NCBI GenBank assembly: GCA_049841275.1
Contig: JASGDN010000045.1
Span: 1 to 64,000, forward strand
DNA from: JASGDN01 sp049841275
Lineage (GTDB): Bacteria > Chloroflexota > Chloroflexia > Thermomicrobiales > UBA6265
DNA length: 64,000 bases
Reading direction: 5' to 3'
In this document: in pieces, positions 48,343 to 57,448 of the stretch
How the letters are laid out: the number at the start of each line of letters is the position of its first letter
Numbering within the stretch: the first letter of the stretch is position 1
Position numbers and translations under genes: made by a program
Notes under the pieces: model-generated
What the model was told of the DNA's origin: nothing
Seen by the model: only the letters and a program-made list of their open reading frames with translations
Databases searched by the model: none

Positions 48343-50901
48343 ATGACGCCGGGACGATCTGCACGCCCTGACGAGCCTTCCGCCCGCCCGAGTTCCTGGT
48401 TCGAGCGTCACAGCTTCGATCTGTTTGCCATCTCCGTGCTGGCGCTGCTGACGTTCATCGTCTGCTGGCATCGCTTCACCTACGACAACTGGCTCAGCCG
48501 GCACGACCTCCTCTCCTTCTTCGTGCCGTGGTATGGCTATCTTGGCGACCGCCTCGCGTCGTTTCAGCTGCCGCTCTGGAACTCCCATCTCTTCAGCGGT
48601 GCCCCGTTCGCCGCCGATCCCGAATCGGGCTGGATGTATTTCCCGGCGATGCTCGCCTTCTCGATTGCGTCCGTCACGACCGGGATGAAGCTCTACATCC
48701 TGATCCAGCTCATCGTCGCGGGCATCTCCACCTATGCCCTTGCGCGAGTGCTTGGCCTCGGGGCGATGGCCGCGATGCTGACGGCCACGTTCTTCGAGTT
48801 CGGCCCGTTCCTCTACACCCAGACCGACTGTTGCACGGTCGGCGCCCAGACCAATACCTGGATTCCGGTTGCCTGGCTTGGGGTGGAGCTCGCCTTTCGC
48901 GCTCGTGACTGGCGACCCCGGCTCGCTGCCATCTCGCTTGCCGGGATCGGGATCAGCCAGCTCTGCGCGGCATGGCTGGGTCAGGGCATGTACAACGCGC
49001 TCCTGATCGTCGGCGCATGGGTCGTATATCGCGGCCTGTTCTTCGGTCCCGATGAGGAATTGCCCTGGTTGCGCCGGGTGATCGAGACAGCTGCCATCGG
49101 CTTCGGCGTGTTCGGGTCAGGGTTCGCGCTGGCCGCCGCCGGACTCCTGCCTCGGCTGGCATTCAACAGCGCGTCCACCAACCCCGGCGGGACCTACGAA
49201 GGGTTGGCAGGCGCCGCGGATTCGCCCTTCACCCCATTTTCCTGGCTCGTGAAGATCCTCTTCCAGGATACCTACGCCACGCAGGGATCGAGTCTTGGCG
49301 GTGTTGCGGTGGTGCTGGGTATCATCGCGGTCATTCTCGTCGGGCGACGCTACGGCGCGTCCTACTTCGCTGGCGTCACTGCGACGATCTTCCTGTTGGC
49401 GATGGGGACGCAGCCGTTCCTGTGGTTGTTCGAGCGGCTTCCCCTCTTTGAAGGCATGCATATCCATAGCCCTGGGCGTATCACCTGGCTGATGGAGCCG
49501 GGCATCGCCATGCTCGCGGGAATCGGGTTCCAGGGCGTGCTCGACCGGCGGGGGCGAGCGCGGCTGATCCCGCTTGCCTTCCTGCCGGTCGCCGTGGTGG
49601 TGGTCGCGGGAGTGTGGATGGCCTCGCGCGCTACCTGGATCGGGTGGAGTCCCTATCTCGCGGCCGGGATCACCACGGCGATCGTCGTGGCGATCCTGGC
49701 GATGCCCGTGCGTGGCCGTTGGAAACGTGTGTCCTTCGAGCGCATCGTGCAGGGATTGTCGTGTGTCGTCGTCGTCATGGCGTTCTGGTTTCCGGCAGGA
49801 CGGAATATTGTCGATGCGCAGCTGGGGTTGCAACCCGATGCGACCGCGCAACTGATGTGGTCGTCCGATCCGGTGACACAGGCCTCCATTGCGCGGAATC
49901 TCGCCCGCAGCGAGCCTGGCACCGGCGCCGCATTCCTGCAGGAGCAGGAAGCGACCCAACCTCCCTTTCGCTACGTCGGATATGGCGGTCGTTACTACGA
50001 GAACGAAGGGAACTTCACCTATCCGGACCGTCGCCTGTGGCCACCGATCATGGCGATCATGACGAATGGACGGCCCTTCCGGCTCGGGCTGGAGCAGACG
50101 CAGGGCTACAATCCGCTTCAGCTCAAGGCCTATGCCGACTTCATCCTCGCGATGAACGGGCATTCCCAGAACTACCACTACCTCGACCTGATCTGGACCG
50201 GTGCGCAATCGCCGTTGCTCGACATGCTGAACGTCCGCTATATCGTGGTGGACGCTACGCTTCCCGCCGACCGCGCCGATGTGCAGGCGATTGCGAAAGA
50301 CCGCAAGGAGGTCTACCGCGATGCCGAGGTGGTGGTCTACGAGAATCCGCGCGCCTACAGCCGGGCATGGATCGTTCACGATGTGCGTCCTGACGACAAC
50401 GGTGCAGGCCTCGCTCAGCTCGCGACCGGACAGGTCGATGGCCACACGGTTGCCTTCGTGGACGGAACGGTGCCTGCGGTTGCACCGCTGCCGTCCGGGA
50501 GTTCTGGCGATGCAGCGACTGTCACCTCGACAGCACCGGAGGCGATCTCCGTGCAGGCGACGCTGAACGCGCCCGGCTTGCTCGTCCTGAGCGAGGTCTA
50601 CGATAAGGGCTGGAATGCCTACGTCGATGGTCGGAAGGCGGACGTCCTGAAGACGAACGGGGCGCTGCGTGGGGTCGCCTTGCCGGCGGGAGAGCACACG
50701 GTGGTTTTTCGCTACGAGCCTCGCGAGGTGACGATCGGCCTGATCGTCACCGGGATCGCGGTCGTCGCAATGCTGGCGACATTCGTGCTGGCTGGCCTCC
50801 ACGCGATCCGGCGACGTCGATACGGTGGAGTCGAGGATGAGCGCTACCCATGCGTCATGCGTCGCTGGACTAGGCGGTGGAATAGCGGTATGTTGTCATA
50901 A
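48343..50901 (+). CDS. YfhO-like multi-pass membrane protein (glycosyltransferase-like)
   Basis: An 852-residue polytopic membrane protein with about 12-13 helices over the first 520 residues (for example FAISVLALLTFIVCWHRF, GVAVVLGIIAVILVG, MAVVVMAFWFP region), an extracellular soluble region of about 300 residues, and a final helix near residue 820. Features of the YfhO/GT-C type: the DLLSFFVPWYGYLGDRLASF loop with an acidic residue, LPLWNSHLFSGAPFAAD, and the later LNVRYIVVDATLP and SEVYDKGWNAYVDG strands near the end. YfhO proteins add sugars to lipid-linked polymers. ATG at 48343 has a GGGAGGAA site. The role in wall polymer decoration is inferred. Confidence 0.75.
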   Translation: MTPGRSARPDEPSARPSSWFERHSFDLFAISVLALLTFIVCWHRFTYDNWLSRHDLLSFFVPWYGYLGDRLASFQLPLWNSHLFSGAPFAADPESGWMYFPAMLAFSIASVTTGMKLYILIQLIVAGISTYALARVLGLGAMAAMLTATFFEFGPFLYTQTDCCTVGAQTNTWIPVAWLGVELAFRARDWRPRLAAISLAGIGISQLCAAWLGQGMYNALLIVGAWVVYRGLFFGPDEELPWLRRVIETAAIGFGVFGSGFALAAAGLLPRLAFNSASTNPGGTYEGLAGAADSPFTPFSWLVKILFQDTYATQGSSLGGVAVVLGIIAVILVGRRYGASYFAGVTATIFLLAMGTQPFLWLFERLPLFEGMHIHSPGRITWLMEPGIAMLAGIGFQGVLDRRGRARLIPLAFLPVAVVVVAGVWMASRATWIGWSPYLAAGITTAIVVAILAMPVRGRWKRVSFERIVQGLSCVVVVMAFWFPAGRNIVDAQLGLQPDATAQLMWSSDPVTQASIARNLARSEPGTGAAFLQEQEATQPPFRYVGYGGRYYENEGNFTYPDRRLWPPIMAIMTNGRPFRLGLEQTQGYNPLQLKAYADFILAMNGHSQNYHYLDLIWTGAQSPLLDMLNVRYIVVDATLPADRADVQAIAKDRKEVYRDAEVVVYENPRAYSRAWIVHDVRPDDNGAGLAQLATGQVDGHTVAFVDGTVPAVAPLPSGSSGDAATVTSTAPEAISVQATLNAPGLLVLSEVYDKGWNAYVDGRKADVLKTNGALRGVALPAGEHTVVFRYEPREVTIGLIVTGIAVVAMLATFVLAGLHAIRRRRYGGVEDERYPCVMRRWTRRWNSGMLS

Positions 50902-50994
50902 TCGAATCGGTGCGTACGCGGTGAACCGACGGCATGAGGGGCGCTTTGCTGGACCGAAATCCGGTTTGGTAGCCAAGAGGCAGGGCCATCCACT

Positions 50995-51039
50995 GTAGGG
51001 GCGATCTCGCAGTGATTGTTGCAGCCGGTGATGCCCATA
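50995..51039. repeat. Dispersed repeat, GTAGGGG type (degraded copy)
   Basis: GTAGGGGCGATCTCGCAGTGAT and GGTGATGCCCATAC mark a decayed copy of the palindrome at 7935 and 61523, in the spacer after the YfhO-like gene. Confidence 0.45.
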
Positions 51040-51091
51040 CGCGGAATGACCCATCGGGGTTGGCACCCCTTTCGGATGCTGTTGTAACGCG

Positions 51092-51124
51092 AGGAACCGG
51101 CTCCCACCTTGGGAGCCGGTTCCT
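51092..51124. terminator. Perfect 14-bp bidirectional terminator hairpin
   Basis: AGGAACCGGCTCCC pairs with GGGAGCCGGTTCCT around ACCTT, between the YfhO-like (+) and the small membrane protein (-) genes. Confidence 0.75.
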
Positions 51125-51176
51125 GTCGATCGGAGATGTCGCCGGACGCGCGATACGGAAAAGAGGAAGACGCCCG

Positions 51177-51398
51177 TCAGGGCCTTTCGGTGGGGGTGCT
51201 TTCGGATTCGAGCATCTCCCCCTCGGGGTGGTCGTGAGAACGGGCGAATGCGGTGAGGACGAACGTGAGGATGAGCACGACGATGGCGAAGAAGATTCCC
51301 ACGGGCAGCCCTCCGGGGTGGGGTAGGCGTCCGGTCGACTGTGCCTTGAACGTCGCGATACCGGGGTCGGTTTCGGCCGGCGGTGCCGGGTTCGGCAC
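51177..51398 (-). CDS. Small single-pass membrane protein, unknown
   Basis: About 73 residues from GTG 51398, unrecognised. A Pro/Ala-rich N-terminal 30 residues (PNPAPPAETDPGIATFK) precedes one strong membrane helix (LPVGIFFAIVVLILTFVLTA) and an acidic tail (SHDHPEGEMLESESTPTE). The frame is open to an ATG at 51461, but that start lies inside the perfect hairpin at 51433-51480, so the shorter form is preferred. Probably a small membrane protein made after the cyclophilin gene. Confidence 0.45.
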   Translation of the reverse strand: MPNPAPPAETDPGIATFKAQSTGRLPHPGGLPVGIFFAIVVLILTFVLTAFARSHDHPEGEMLESESTPTERP

Positions 51399-51432
51399 TG
51401 ATTCCCGGTTCTCGTCCGATGTTTCACTCCGG

Positions 51433-51480
51433 GACAGGGAATCCCTCCGGAATGCATCCACATTCCGGAGGGATTCCCTG
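51433..51480 (-). terminator. Perfect 21-bp terminator hairpin
   Basis: 51433-51453 is the exact reverse complement of 51460-51480 with loop CATCCA, 25 bases beyond the cyclophilin stop codon. Confidence 0.85.
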
Positions 51481-51504
51481 TCTATGCGTGCGTGAGACGG
51501 CGGG

Positions 51505-52287
51505 TTACGAGTTCTGCACCACCGTTACACCCGTGACGCCGACCGGCTGCGTCGGGACGGAGGATTCACCAGTGGTCGGTGAGGTGGTGACCGGCGTGTT
51601 GCCGAGCGCGGAGACGATGTCCATGCCGCCGACCACCTTGCCGAAGATGGTGTAGTTCTTCTGCAACTGACCGGAGAGGTCCGCCAGCGTGATGAAGAAC
51701 TGGCTGCCGTTCGTATTGGCGCCGGAATTCGCCATCGCCAGCGTCCCTGCCGTGTAGTCGAGGCCGTCGCCGGGCAGCTCGTCGGAGAACTGATAGCCGG
51801 GGCCGCCCATGCCGGTGCCGGTCGGATCGCCGCCCTGCACGACGAAGCCGGCGATGATCCGGTGGAACTTCGTCTTGTCGTAGAAGCCGTTGCCTGCAAG
51901 GCAGATGAAGTTGTTCACCGTGGTCGGGGCGTCGCTGGCGAGCAGCTGCACCGTGATGTCACCGGCGGTGGTGTGGATGATCGCGGTGTAGTGGCTGGCC
52001 GGATCGATCACCATCTGCGGCGGGGTCGACCACTGCTCGAAGATCGTGTAGCCGTCCGACATGCTCATCCACGTGCCTGTGCTGGCATCCGGCCAGCAGC
52101 CGGAGACATCCACCGGCGTGCCCGTGACGGCTGCCGGGGAGGCGACGGGCGAGGAGGCTGGCGATGCTGACGGCGTTGACTCCTGCGCGGTGACACTGGC
52201 GACACCGAAGAGCGACGACGTGAGGACGACGGCAGCCGTGAGGGAGACGAGTCCGCGGCGGACGAGCGCCGAACTTCCGAATGGCAC
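51505..52287 (-). CDS. Secreted cyclophilin-type peptidyl-prolyl isomerase
   Basis: A 260-residue exported cyclophilin. The signal peptide is residues 1-34 (LVSLTAAVVLTSSLFGVASV), followed by a Pro/Ala/Ser linker and a 30-residue spacer with a lone Cys. The PPIase domain, about residues 100-255, has the active-site series NGFYDKTKFHRIIAGFVVQG (Phe and Arg), GDPTGTGMGGPGYQFSDEL, LAMANSGANTNGSQFFITL and NYTIFGKVVGGMDIV. It isomerises peptidyl-prolyl bonds outside the membrane. GTG at 52287 follows GGAG. It lies 138 bases behind the substrate-binding protein gene on the same strand. Confidence 0.9.
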   Translation of the reverse strand: MPFGSSALVRRGLVSLTAAVVLTSSLFGVASVTAQESTPSASPASSPVASPAAVTGTPVDVSGCWPDASTGTWMSMSDGYTIFEQWSTPPQMVIDPASHYTAIIHTTAGDITVQLLASDAPTTVNNFICLAGNGFYDKTKFHRIIAGFVVQGGDPTGTGMGGPGYQFSDELPGDGLDYTAGTLAMANSGANTNGSQFFITLADLSGQLQKNYTIFGKVVGGMDIVSALGNTPVTTSPTTGESSVPTQPVGVTGVTVVQNS

Positions 52288-52425
52288 GGAGAACTCCTGC
52301 GTGTGAGTCGGGAACGGTCCCGATACGAGACGACAACGGAGAGATGTTGTCTGCTATGGTGCCACGTTTCGGTGGCGCTGTCCGGTCGGGCCATCGGACT
52401 GGCAGCCTGACGCGACGGTGGACGA

Positions 52426-54057
52426 TCAGGAGGACGGTGTGGCGCGTTTCAGCCAGGCCGTGCGCATCCCGATGGCCCGGACAGGAGGATACCACCCGTA
52501 TTCCTGCAGGCGGGATGTCATCGCATCGTAGTAGTTCGGGAAGAAGAGCACGATCAGCGGCACTTCCGTCAGCAGTATCTGCTGGATGTGTTGGTAGATC
52601 TCGGCACGCGTTGCCTGGTCGGGGTCCGCGATTGCGCGCTCGATGAGGCGGTCCACCAGCGAGTTGCTGTAGCCCATCAGGTTGTCCGGCCCTTCCGAGT
52701 GGATGAGCGGGCGGACGAGCTCGTGGGGGTCGAGCCAGGCAGGTGTGTAGGTGATGAAGAGGTCGTAGTCGCGATTCGCCAACGTCCGGCGCAGGGCCTG
52801 TTCGTCCAGCAGGTCGAGCGTGATGGCGATGCCGACGTAGGAAAGCTGTTCCTGGATCAGGACGGCGGCGTTGGCGGCGGATCCATCGCGTTCGTCGGCA
52901 ATGAGACGGAGGGGCACACCGATCGGGTAGCCGAGCGAGGTGAGGAGATCGCGCGATGCTGCCCAGTCGGATGGCTTGGGAGGCTCGTCGAGTCCAGGCC
53001 AGCTCGCCTTCGGAAACAGCGTCTGCTCGTCCGCCGCTTCCTTCGCCGCTGCGTAGCGCACGATGGCCGAACGATCGACCGCTTCCGCGATCAGGCGGCG
53101 AAGGCGGCGGTCGGCGGTCGCACCGCGCTGGTAATTCGTGAGGAGCACGCACGCGCGATTGCTCGGGCCGCCGACGAGGGTGATGTTTGTATCCTCACGC
53201 AGGCTCCGGATATCCAGCAGGGGGGCATCCACGATCATGTCAGCCGCACCGCTGACGAGCGCGACGGTCCGTTCCGTATCCTCCTCGATTCCGGTCACGG
53301 TGAGACCGCGCAGCCGTGGCCGTCCAATCTGCCAGAAGAGATCATTCGCGTCGAAGCCGAATCGTTCGCCGTTGGCAACCGTTCCTGGGATGAACGGACC
53401 GCTTCCGGCCGGAAGGTCGGCGATCGTCCACGAGCTGCGTGCGGCAAGTGTCGCTGCAGGGAGGATCGGGATCGCGGGATCGGCCATGCAGGCGGTGAAT
53501 GCGGCGTCCGGCTGCGTGAGGGTGATCGTCACGCCGTTGGATGCTGCCTCGATCCGGTCGAGATGCTCGAATCGCCAGGCGGCGCCGTCCTGGGCGGCAT
53601 GGTTTTGGGCATGTTCGATGCTGGCGACGACATCGGTTGCGGTCAGGAGGCTTCCATCGGGGAAGACCACGCCCGACCGCACGGCGAAGGTGAGCCCGGT
53701 GCGGTCCGCGTTCCAGGCCGGCGCGATGGCGATCCCGTTGGTGAGCGTTGTATCACCGACGGACGACGTATCGGCGGTCATCGTCGGGACGAACAGCGTG
53801 TCGTGGCAGAGGCTCCCGATCCACCCGGCCTCCGGACGGCGTACGCCGGCGATGCTCGTCCCGACCGGGAGCCGGGCGAGTGCTACGTCCAGCTGACCGC
53901 CGCGTTGCGGTTGCGCGTCGTCCTGGGCGGCCCGCAGGATCGCGGGAGGGGAGAATACCCCTCCGAGCGCGACTCCTGTGGCCGCCAGTCCAGTCCGGAG
54001 GATGGTGCGACGGTCGAACGTCGGCCCCCGGTCCGGAGGCCGTTTCGTGCTAGGCAT
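52426..54057 (-). CDS. ABC transporter substrate-binding protein, peptide/nickel (family 5) type
   Basis: A 543-residue extracellular solute-binding protein of family 5 (oligopeptide, dipeptide or nickel type). A twin-arginine leader is clear (TFDRRTILRTGLAATGVALG). The family body includes LTFAVRSGVVFPDGSLLTATDVVASI, here quoted only in part: FAVRSGVVFPDGSLL, then DLFWQIGRPRLRGLTVTGIE, RRLRRLIAEAVDRSAIVRYA and YDLFITYTPAWLDPHELV. No permease or ATPase gene is nearby. Its ATG overlaps the lysJ stop codon by eight bases, so it is translated from the same message. That position suggests uptake of, or response to, an amino-acid- or peptide-related ligand, but the ligand is unknown. Confidence 0.85.
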   Translation of the reverse strand: MPSTKRPPDRGPTFDRRTILRTGLAATGVALGGVFSPPAILRAAQDDAQPQRGGQLDVALARLPVGTSIAGVRRPEAGWIGSLCHDTLFVPTMTADTSSVGDTTLTNGIAIAPAWNADRTGLTFAVRSGVVFPDGSLLTATDVVASIEHAQNHAAQDGAAWRFEHLDRIEAASNGVTITLTQPDAAFTACMADPAIPILPAATLAARSSWTIADLPAGSGPFIPGTVANGERFGFDANDLFWQIGRPRLRGLTVTGIEEDTERTVALVSGAADMIVDAPLLDIRSLREDTNITLVGGPSNRACVLLTNYQRGATADRRLRRLIAEAVDRSAIVRYAAAKEAADEQTLFPKASWPGLDEPPKPSDWAASRDLLTSLGYPIGVPLRLIADERDGSAANAAVLIQEQLSYVGIAITLDLLDEQALRRTLANRDYDLFITYTPAWLDPHELVRPLIHSEGPDNLMGYSNSLVDRLIERAIADPDQATRAEIYQHIQQILLTEVPLIVLFFPNYYDAMTSRLQEYGWYPPVRAIGMRTAWLKRATPSS

Positions 54058-55255
54058 CCGCGCCCAGCACGGCGGCGAGCGTCGTCAGGAATTCGTCGAC
54101 CTGCGCCTGCTCCCAGATCATCGGCGGCAGGAGGCGGATGACCAGCGTGCCGGCTGGCAGCGCGAGGACGCCGCGTTCCTGCAGGCCCTTCAGGATCGGG
54201 CCTGCCTTGCCCTTGAACTCGATGCCGATCATGAGGCCGCTGCCGCGCACTGCGCGGATCTTCGGACTGTTCAACGCCTCGATCCCGGCGATGAGCGCCG
54301 CACCGGTCGTCTTCGCGCGCTCGTAGAGACCGTCCTCGCGAAGGATGCGCAATGTCTCGTACCCGGCGCGCATGGCGAGGGGATTGCCGCCGAACGTCGA
54401 ACCGTGCGCACCGCCCGGCAGCGAGGCGCTGATCGTCTCGGTGGTCAACGTGAGGCCGATCGGGAATCCATTTGCCAGCGCCTTTGCGGTGACGATGATG
54501 TCCGGGGTCACGCCCTGCGCGATGCTGACGAAGGGATCGCCAGTGCGGAAGCCGCTCTGGATCTCGTCGGCGATCAATACGGCGCCCGTCTCGGTGGCGA
54601 TCTGGCGTGCGGCCTTCAGGAAGTCGACGTCGGCCGGATGGATGCCGCCCTCGCCCTGGATCGGCTCGACCACGATGGCGGCGGTGGTGTCATCGACAGC
54701 GGCCGCGAGCGCCTCGGCATCGTTGAACGAGACGTGCGTGGCCGGGATCGGCAGCGGCTCGAAGGCCTCGCGGTATTTCTTGTCCGCGGTCGCGGAGAGC
54801 GCGCCGAAGGTGCGCCCGTGGTAGCCGCGCTTGAGGGCGACCAGCGTGCTGCGCCCGGTCGCGGCGCGCGCGAACTTCAGCGCTGCCTCCACGGCCTCCG
54901 TGCCGGAATTGGAGACGAAGGAGTACTTCACGCCCTCCGGCGCGACGGTGTCCAGCTCTTCCAGGAAGGCGGCGCGGACATCGTTCCCGAAGCTCTGGTG
55001 GCAGGTGGTGAGCGTCAGCAACTGCTCGCTGAGCGCCGCGGCGAAGCGCGGGTGGGCGTGCCCGAGAACCGCGACGCCGTAGTTGCTCATGGCGTCGAGG
55101 TAGCGATTGCCGTCGCTGTCGTAGAGGTAGGCTCCCTCGCCGCGCACGAGGGCGATGTCCCGCTTCGCGTAGAGGGGAATCTGATGCGTCTTCTCGACCT
55201 CAAGGATCTGATCGACGGCGGTCGGGAATGGGCTGGTGGTGGCGGTCTCGGTCAT
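54050..55255 (-). CDS. lysJ: LysW-gamma-semialdehyde aminotransferase (LysJ/ArgD type)
   Basis: A 401-residue class III PLP aminotransferase. In the LysW pathway, LysJ aminates the carrier-bound semialdehyde to carrier-bound lysine (or ornithine), using glutamate. Signatures: SNSGTEAVEAALKFARAATG, KRGYHGRTFGALSATADKKY, VVEPIQGEGGIHPADVDFLK, VLIADEIQSGFRTG and the PLP Lys in IVTAKALANGFPIG. No acetyl-lysine-type specificity can be told from sequence, so assignment to LysJ rests on the neighbouring lysW, lysZ and lysY. ATG at 55255; its stop overlaps the substrate-binding protein start by eight bases. Confidence 0.9.
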   Translation of the reverse strand: MTETATTSPFPTAVDQILEVEKTHQIPLYAKRDIALVRGEGAYLYDSDGNRYLDAMSNYGVAVLGHAHPRFAAALSEQLLTLTTCHQSFGNDVRAAFLEELDTVAPEGVKYSFVSNSGTEAVEAALKFARAATGRSTLVALKRGYHGRTFGALSATADKKYREAFEPLPIPATHVSFNDAEALAAAVDDTTAAIVVEPIQGEGGIHPADVDFLKAARQIATETGAVLIADEIQSGFRTGDPFVSIAQGVTPDIIVTAKALANGFPIGLTLTTETISASLPGGAHGSTFGGNPLAMRAGYETLRILREDGLYERAKTTGAALIAGIEALNSPKIRAVRGSGLMIGIEFKGKAGPILKGLQERGVLALPAGTLVIRLLPPMIWEQAQVDEFLTTLAAVLGADA

Positions 55256-55307
55256 GGCATTCGGTCCTGGACGGGAAACGGGCGATGCGGTCGGTTGGCG
55301 ATGGCGG

Positions 55308-55904
55308 TCAGCATCGACGGAAGGCGAGTCCGCCGTCGGTGTGCAGGTCGTCGCGGATGGTCATGGCGTCGGCCAGTTCGTCCCGCCAGCGGGCGAGCGG
55401 AACCTGTCCATCGTAACGCAGTACATCCGCCTCTGCGTCCGGCGGCTCGAATTCGCCGGCGATGAGGCGGAACTCGTCCTCTGGCACGTCGGGACGGGTG
55501 GGATTCGCGCGGTTGCGGCGCAGCCGGTCCAGCGCGACAGATTCCGGGGTCGCGATCCAGAGGAAGCGGATACCGGTTCCGGCGTCTCGCGCGATGCGGC
55601 GCAGGCGGTCCCGTTGGTGCCGCCGATGGTTGACGGCGTCGAAGATGACGAATGCACCGCGCGCGAGGTTTTCGGCGATACGGCGGTGGGCAAGGCGATA
55701 GCGAGCGATCCACATGTCCTGCTCAGTCGCGCCATCGCGCAGCTTCACCATGACGTCGTCAACCGCGATCGGGTCGGCCATCAGGGCATCCGCCAGCGCG
55801 CGGGATGCTGTCGACTTGCCCGAAAAGGGCAGGCCGATCATCGCCAGCAAGCGTGGCGGAGCGGCGAGGATGGCGTCCATCGCCGGAGCGTCATGTGCGA
55901 TCAT
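55308..55904 (-). CDS. P-loop kinase-like ATPase (AAA_33 type)
   Basis: A 198-residue small P-loop protein. Walker A is LLAMIGLPFSGKSTASRALA; FVIFDAVNHRRHQRDRLRRI fits the second acidic motif and the LID, and it ends without a further domain. Such AAA_33 proteins are presumed kinases of small molecules or nucleotides. It overlaps the upstream HAD gene by 14 bases and precedes lysJ by 52 bases, so it is co-transcribed with the lysine genes. Its substrate and any link to the pathway are unknown. Confidence 0.75.
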   Translation of the reverse strand: MIAHDAPAMDAILAAPPRLLAMIGLPFSGKSTASRALADALMADPIAVDDVMVKLRDGATEQDMWIARYRLAHRRIAENLARGAFVIFDAVNHRRHQRDRLRRIARDAGTGIRFLWIATPESVALDRLRRNRANPTRPDVPEDEFRLIAGEFEPPDAEADVLRYDGQVPLARWRDELADAMTIRDDLHTDGGLAFRRC

Positions 55905-56532
55905 CGGCCTCGATCCGGTCGATGATGTCCTCGATCTCCGCTAGCGACGTGATCGTGTGCTGCACGCGATGCGCCTGCGGCCATGAGGAGTGGATGTAGC
56001 CCCACGGGCCGCGCTTGATGAAGACGGCGTGCATGCCCAGTGAGAGCGCCGGGAGCACATCGTTGTCGAGTCGGTCGCCGACATAGACGATTTCGTTTGG
56101 CGACAGGTTCAGGTGCGTGACGATCTGCTCGAAGAAACGCGGGTCGGGTTTGGAGACGCCGAGCGTGCTGGACGAGGCGATCAGGTCCAGCGGCAGGCCG
56201 AGGACCGACAGTTGCTCCACGACCCCGGACGGCTGATTCCCGGCGATGCCGAGACGCAGCCCCCGCGCGTGAAGCCGGGTAAGCGCCTCGATACCGTCCG
56301 GGTAGAAATCGTCGAGTCCGAGGACGTAGCCGTGCTGAAACGGTTCGATCGGGGCGATCCCCAGTTCGTCGAAGACAGCACGGTGGGGCGTGCGCCGTTC
56401 GATCCCGGCGCCGAGCACGCCGGCGAGCGTGAAGAAGGGGACGCCGGACACCTTGGCGACGGTCTCCCACATGCGCGTTTCGTTGACCAGTGTTTCGCCG
56501 AAGTCGAAGACGACCGCCTGCACCTTGCCCAC
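55891..56532 (-). CDS. HAD-superfamily phosphatase
   Basis: A 213-residue haloacid-dehalogenase-type hydrolase. Motif I VVFDFGETLVNETRMW (nucleophile Asp), motif II GIAGNQ (Asn replaces the usual Ser/Thr region), motif III Lys in LGVSKPDPRFFEQIV, motif IV EIVYVGDRLDNDVLPAL. Probably a phosphatase acting on a small phosphate ester. GTG at 56532 starts two bases before the lysZ stop region, and its end overlaps the kinase gene. Lying between lysZ and lysJ, it could clear a stray phosphorylated intermediate; that is inference. Confidence 0.82.
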   Translation of the reverse strand: MGKVQAVVFDFGETLVNETRMWETVAKVSGVPFFTLAGVLGAGIERRTPHRAVFDELGIAPIEPFQHGYVLGLDDFYPDGIEALTRLHARGLRLGIAGNQPSGVVEQLSVLGLPLDLIASSSTLGVSKPDPRFFEQIVTHLNLSPNEIVYVGDRLDNDVLPALSLGMHAVFIKRGPWGYIHSSWPQAHRVQHTITSLAEIEDIIDRIEADDRT

Positions 56533-56534
56533 GC

Positions 56535-57386
56535 CTATGCCTCGTTTCCTGTGGTTGTGGTGGCAGGGGCGATCGGAGCCGATGCCTTCACCACCGTGCC
56601 TTCGCCGGCCAGCGCCCGCGTGACGGGACGCTCGACCCGCGCATCCGAGAAGATGACCTGTCCGACGCCGCGCTCGATGGCCTTGATCGCCGATTCGACC
56701 TTCACGACCATCCGGCCCGCCGCTGCCGCGAGGGCTTCCTCGGGATGCGATGCATCGAGCGAGCGGATGAGGGTGGATTCGTCGTGCCGGTCGGCGAGCA
56801 GGCCGGGAGTGTCGGAGAAGAAGAGCAGTCCGCGTGCCCCCATCGCCTCGGCAAGGCCGAGTGCGAGCTTGTCGCCGTCGATGTTGATCGGCACGCCTTC
56901 GTCGGAGAGCGCCGGCGGCGTCACGAGCACAACGTACCCCGCGTCCATCAGCACCTGGATCAAGGTGGGATCAAAATCCTTCACCGATCCGGCGTGGTCG
57001 TCGCGGAAGATGCGGGCCTTGCCGTCCTCGGTGCCCCGGATGACCGGCTTGCGCTTGCCGACCGCGATGCCGCCGTCGATCGCGCTGATGCCGACGGCAT
57101 TCACGCCAGCGTGGCGGAAGGCCGCGACGAGCCGCTTGTTCACCTTGCCGGCGTAGGCCATGAGCATGGCGTCCATCGTCGGCGCATCAACGTAGCGGGA
57201 GACGCGCCCGGAGGACGATTCGAGCATGCGTGGCGGCATGCCGAGCGCCTCGGAGAGTTGGCTGAACTCGGCGTTGCCGCCGTGGACGATGACGAGCGGC
57301 TCGTCGATGGTGGCGACGTCTGCCGCGAACCGGGCATAGGCATCCATGTCGATGGCCTTGCCCCCTCCGATCTTGACGACAAGCAT
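56535..57386 (-). CDS. lysZ: LysW-aminoadipate/glutamate kinase (LysZ, ArgB-like)
   Basis: A 283-residue amino-acid kinase that phosphorylates the side-chain carboxylate of the carrier-bound substrate. Family marks: N-terminal MLVVKIGGGKAIDMDAY, LVIVHGGNAEFSQLSEALG (an ArgB-like His-Gly-Gly loop with Asn), LVTPPALSDEGVPINIDGDK and FSDTPGLLADRHDESTLI near the ATP site. ArgB would act on acetylglutamate; the linked lysW, lysX, lysY and lysJ make LysZ the better call. ATG at 57386 has AGGAGG eleven bases upstream; the frame is open to 57437 without similarity. Confidence 0.9.
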   Translation of the reverse strand: MLVVKIGGGKAIDMDAYARFAADVATIDEPLVIVHGGNAEFSQLSEALGMPPRMLESSSGRVSRYVDAPTMDAMLMAYAGKVNKRLVAAFRHAGVNAVGISAIDGGIAVGKRKPVIRGTEDGKARIFRDDHAGSVKDFDPTLIQVLMDAGYVVLVTPPALSDEGVPINIDGDKLALGLAEAMGARGLLFFSDTPGLLADRHDESTLIRSLDASHPEEALAAAAGRMVVKVESAIKAIERGVGQVIFSDARVERPVTRALAGEGTVVKASAPIAPATTTTGNEA

Positions 57387-57427
57387 TGGCTGGTTACCCC
57401 TCCTGGCGGTATTCCGTATATCCGGAC

Positions 57428-57448
57428 GGACCGACACAGGGTCGGTCC
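57428..57448. repeat. Short palindromic repeat, GGACCGAC type
   Basis: GGACCGAC and GGTCGGTCC arms, followed by CTACG. It matches the unit at 3451-3471, including the CCT that follows. Confidence 0.6.
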
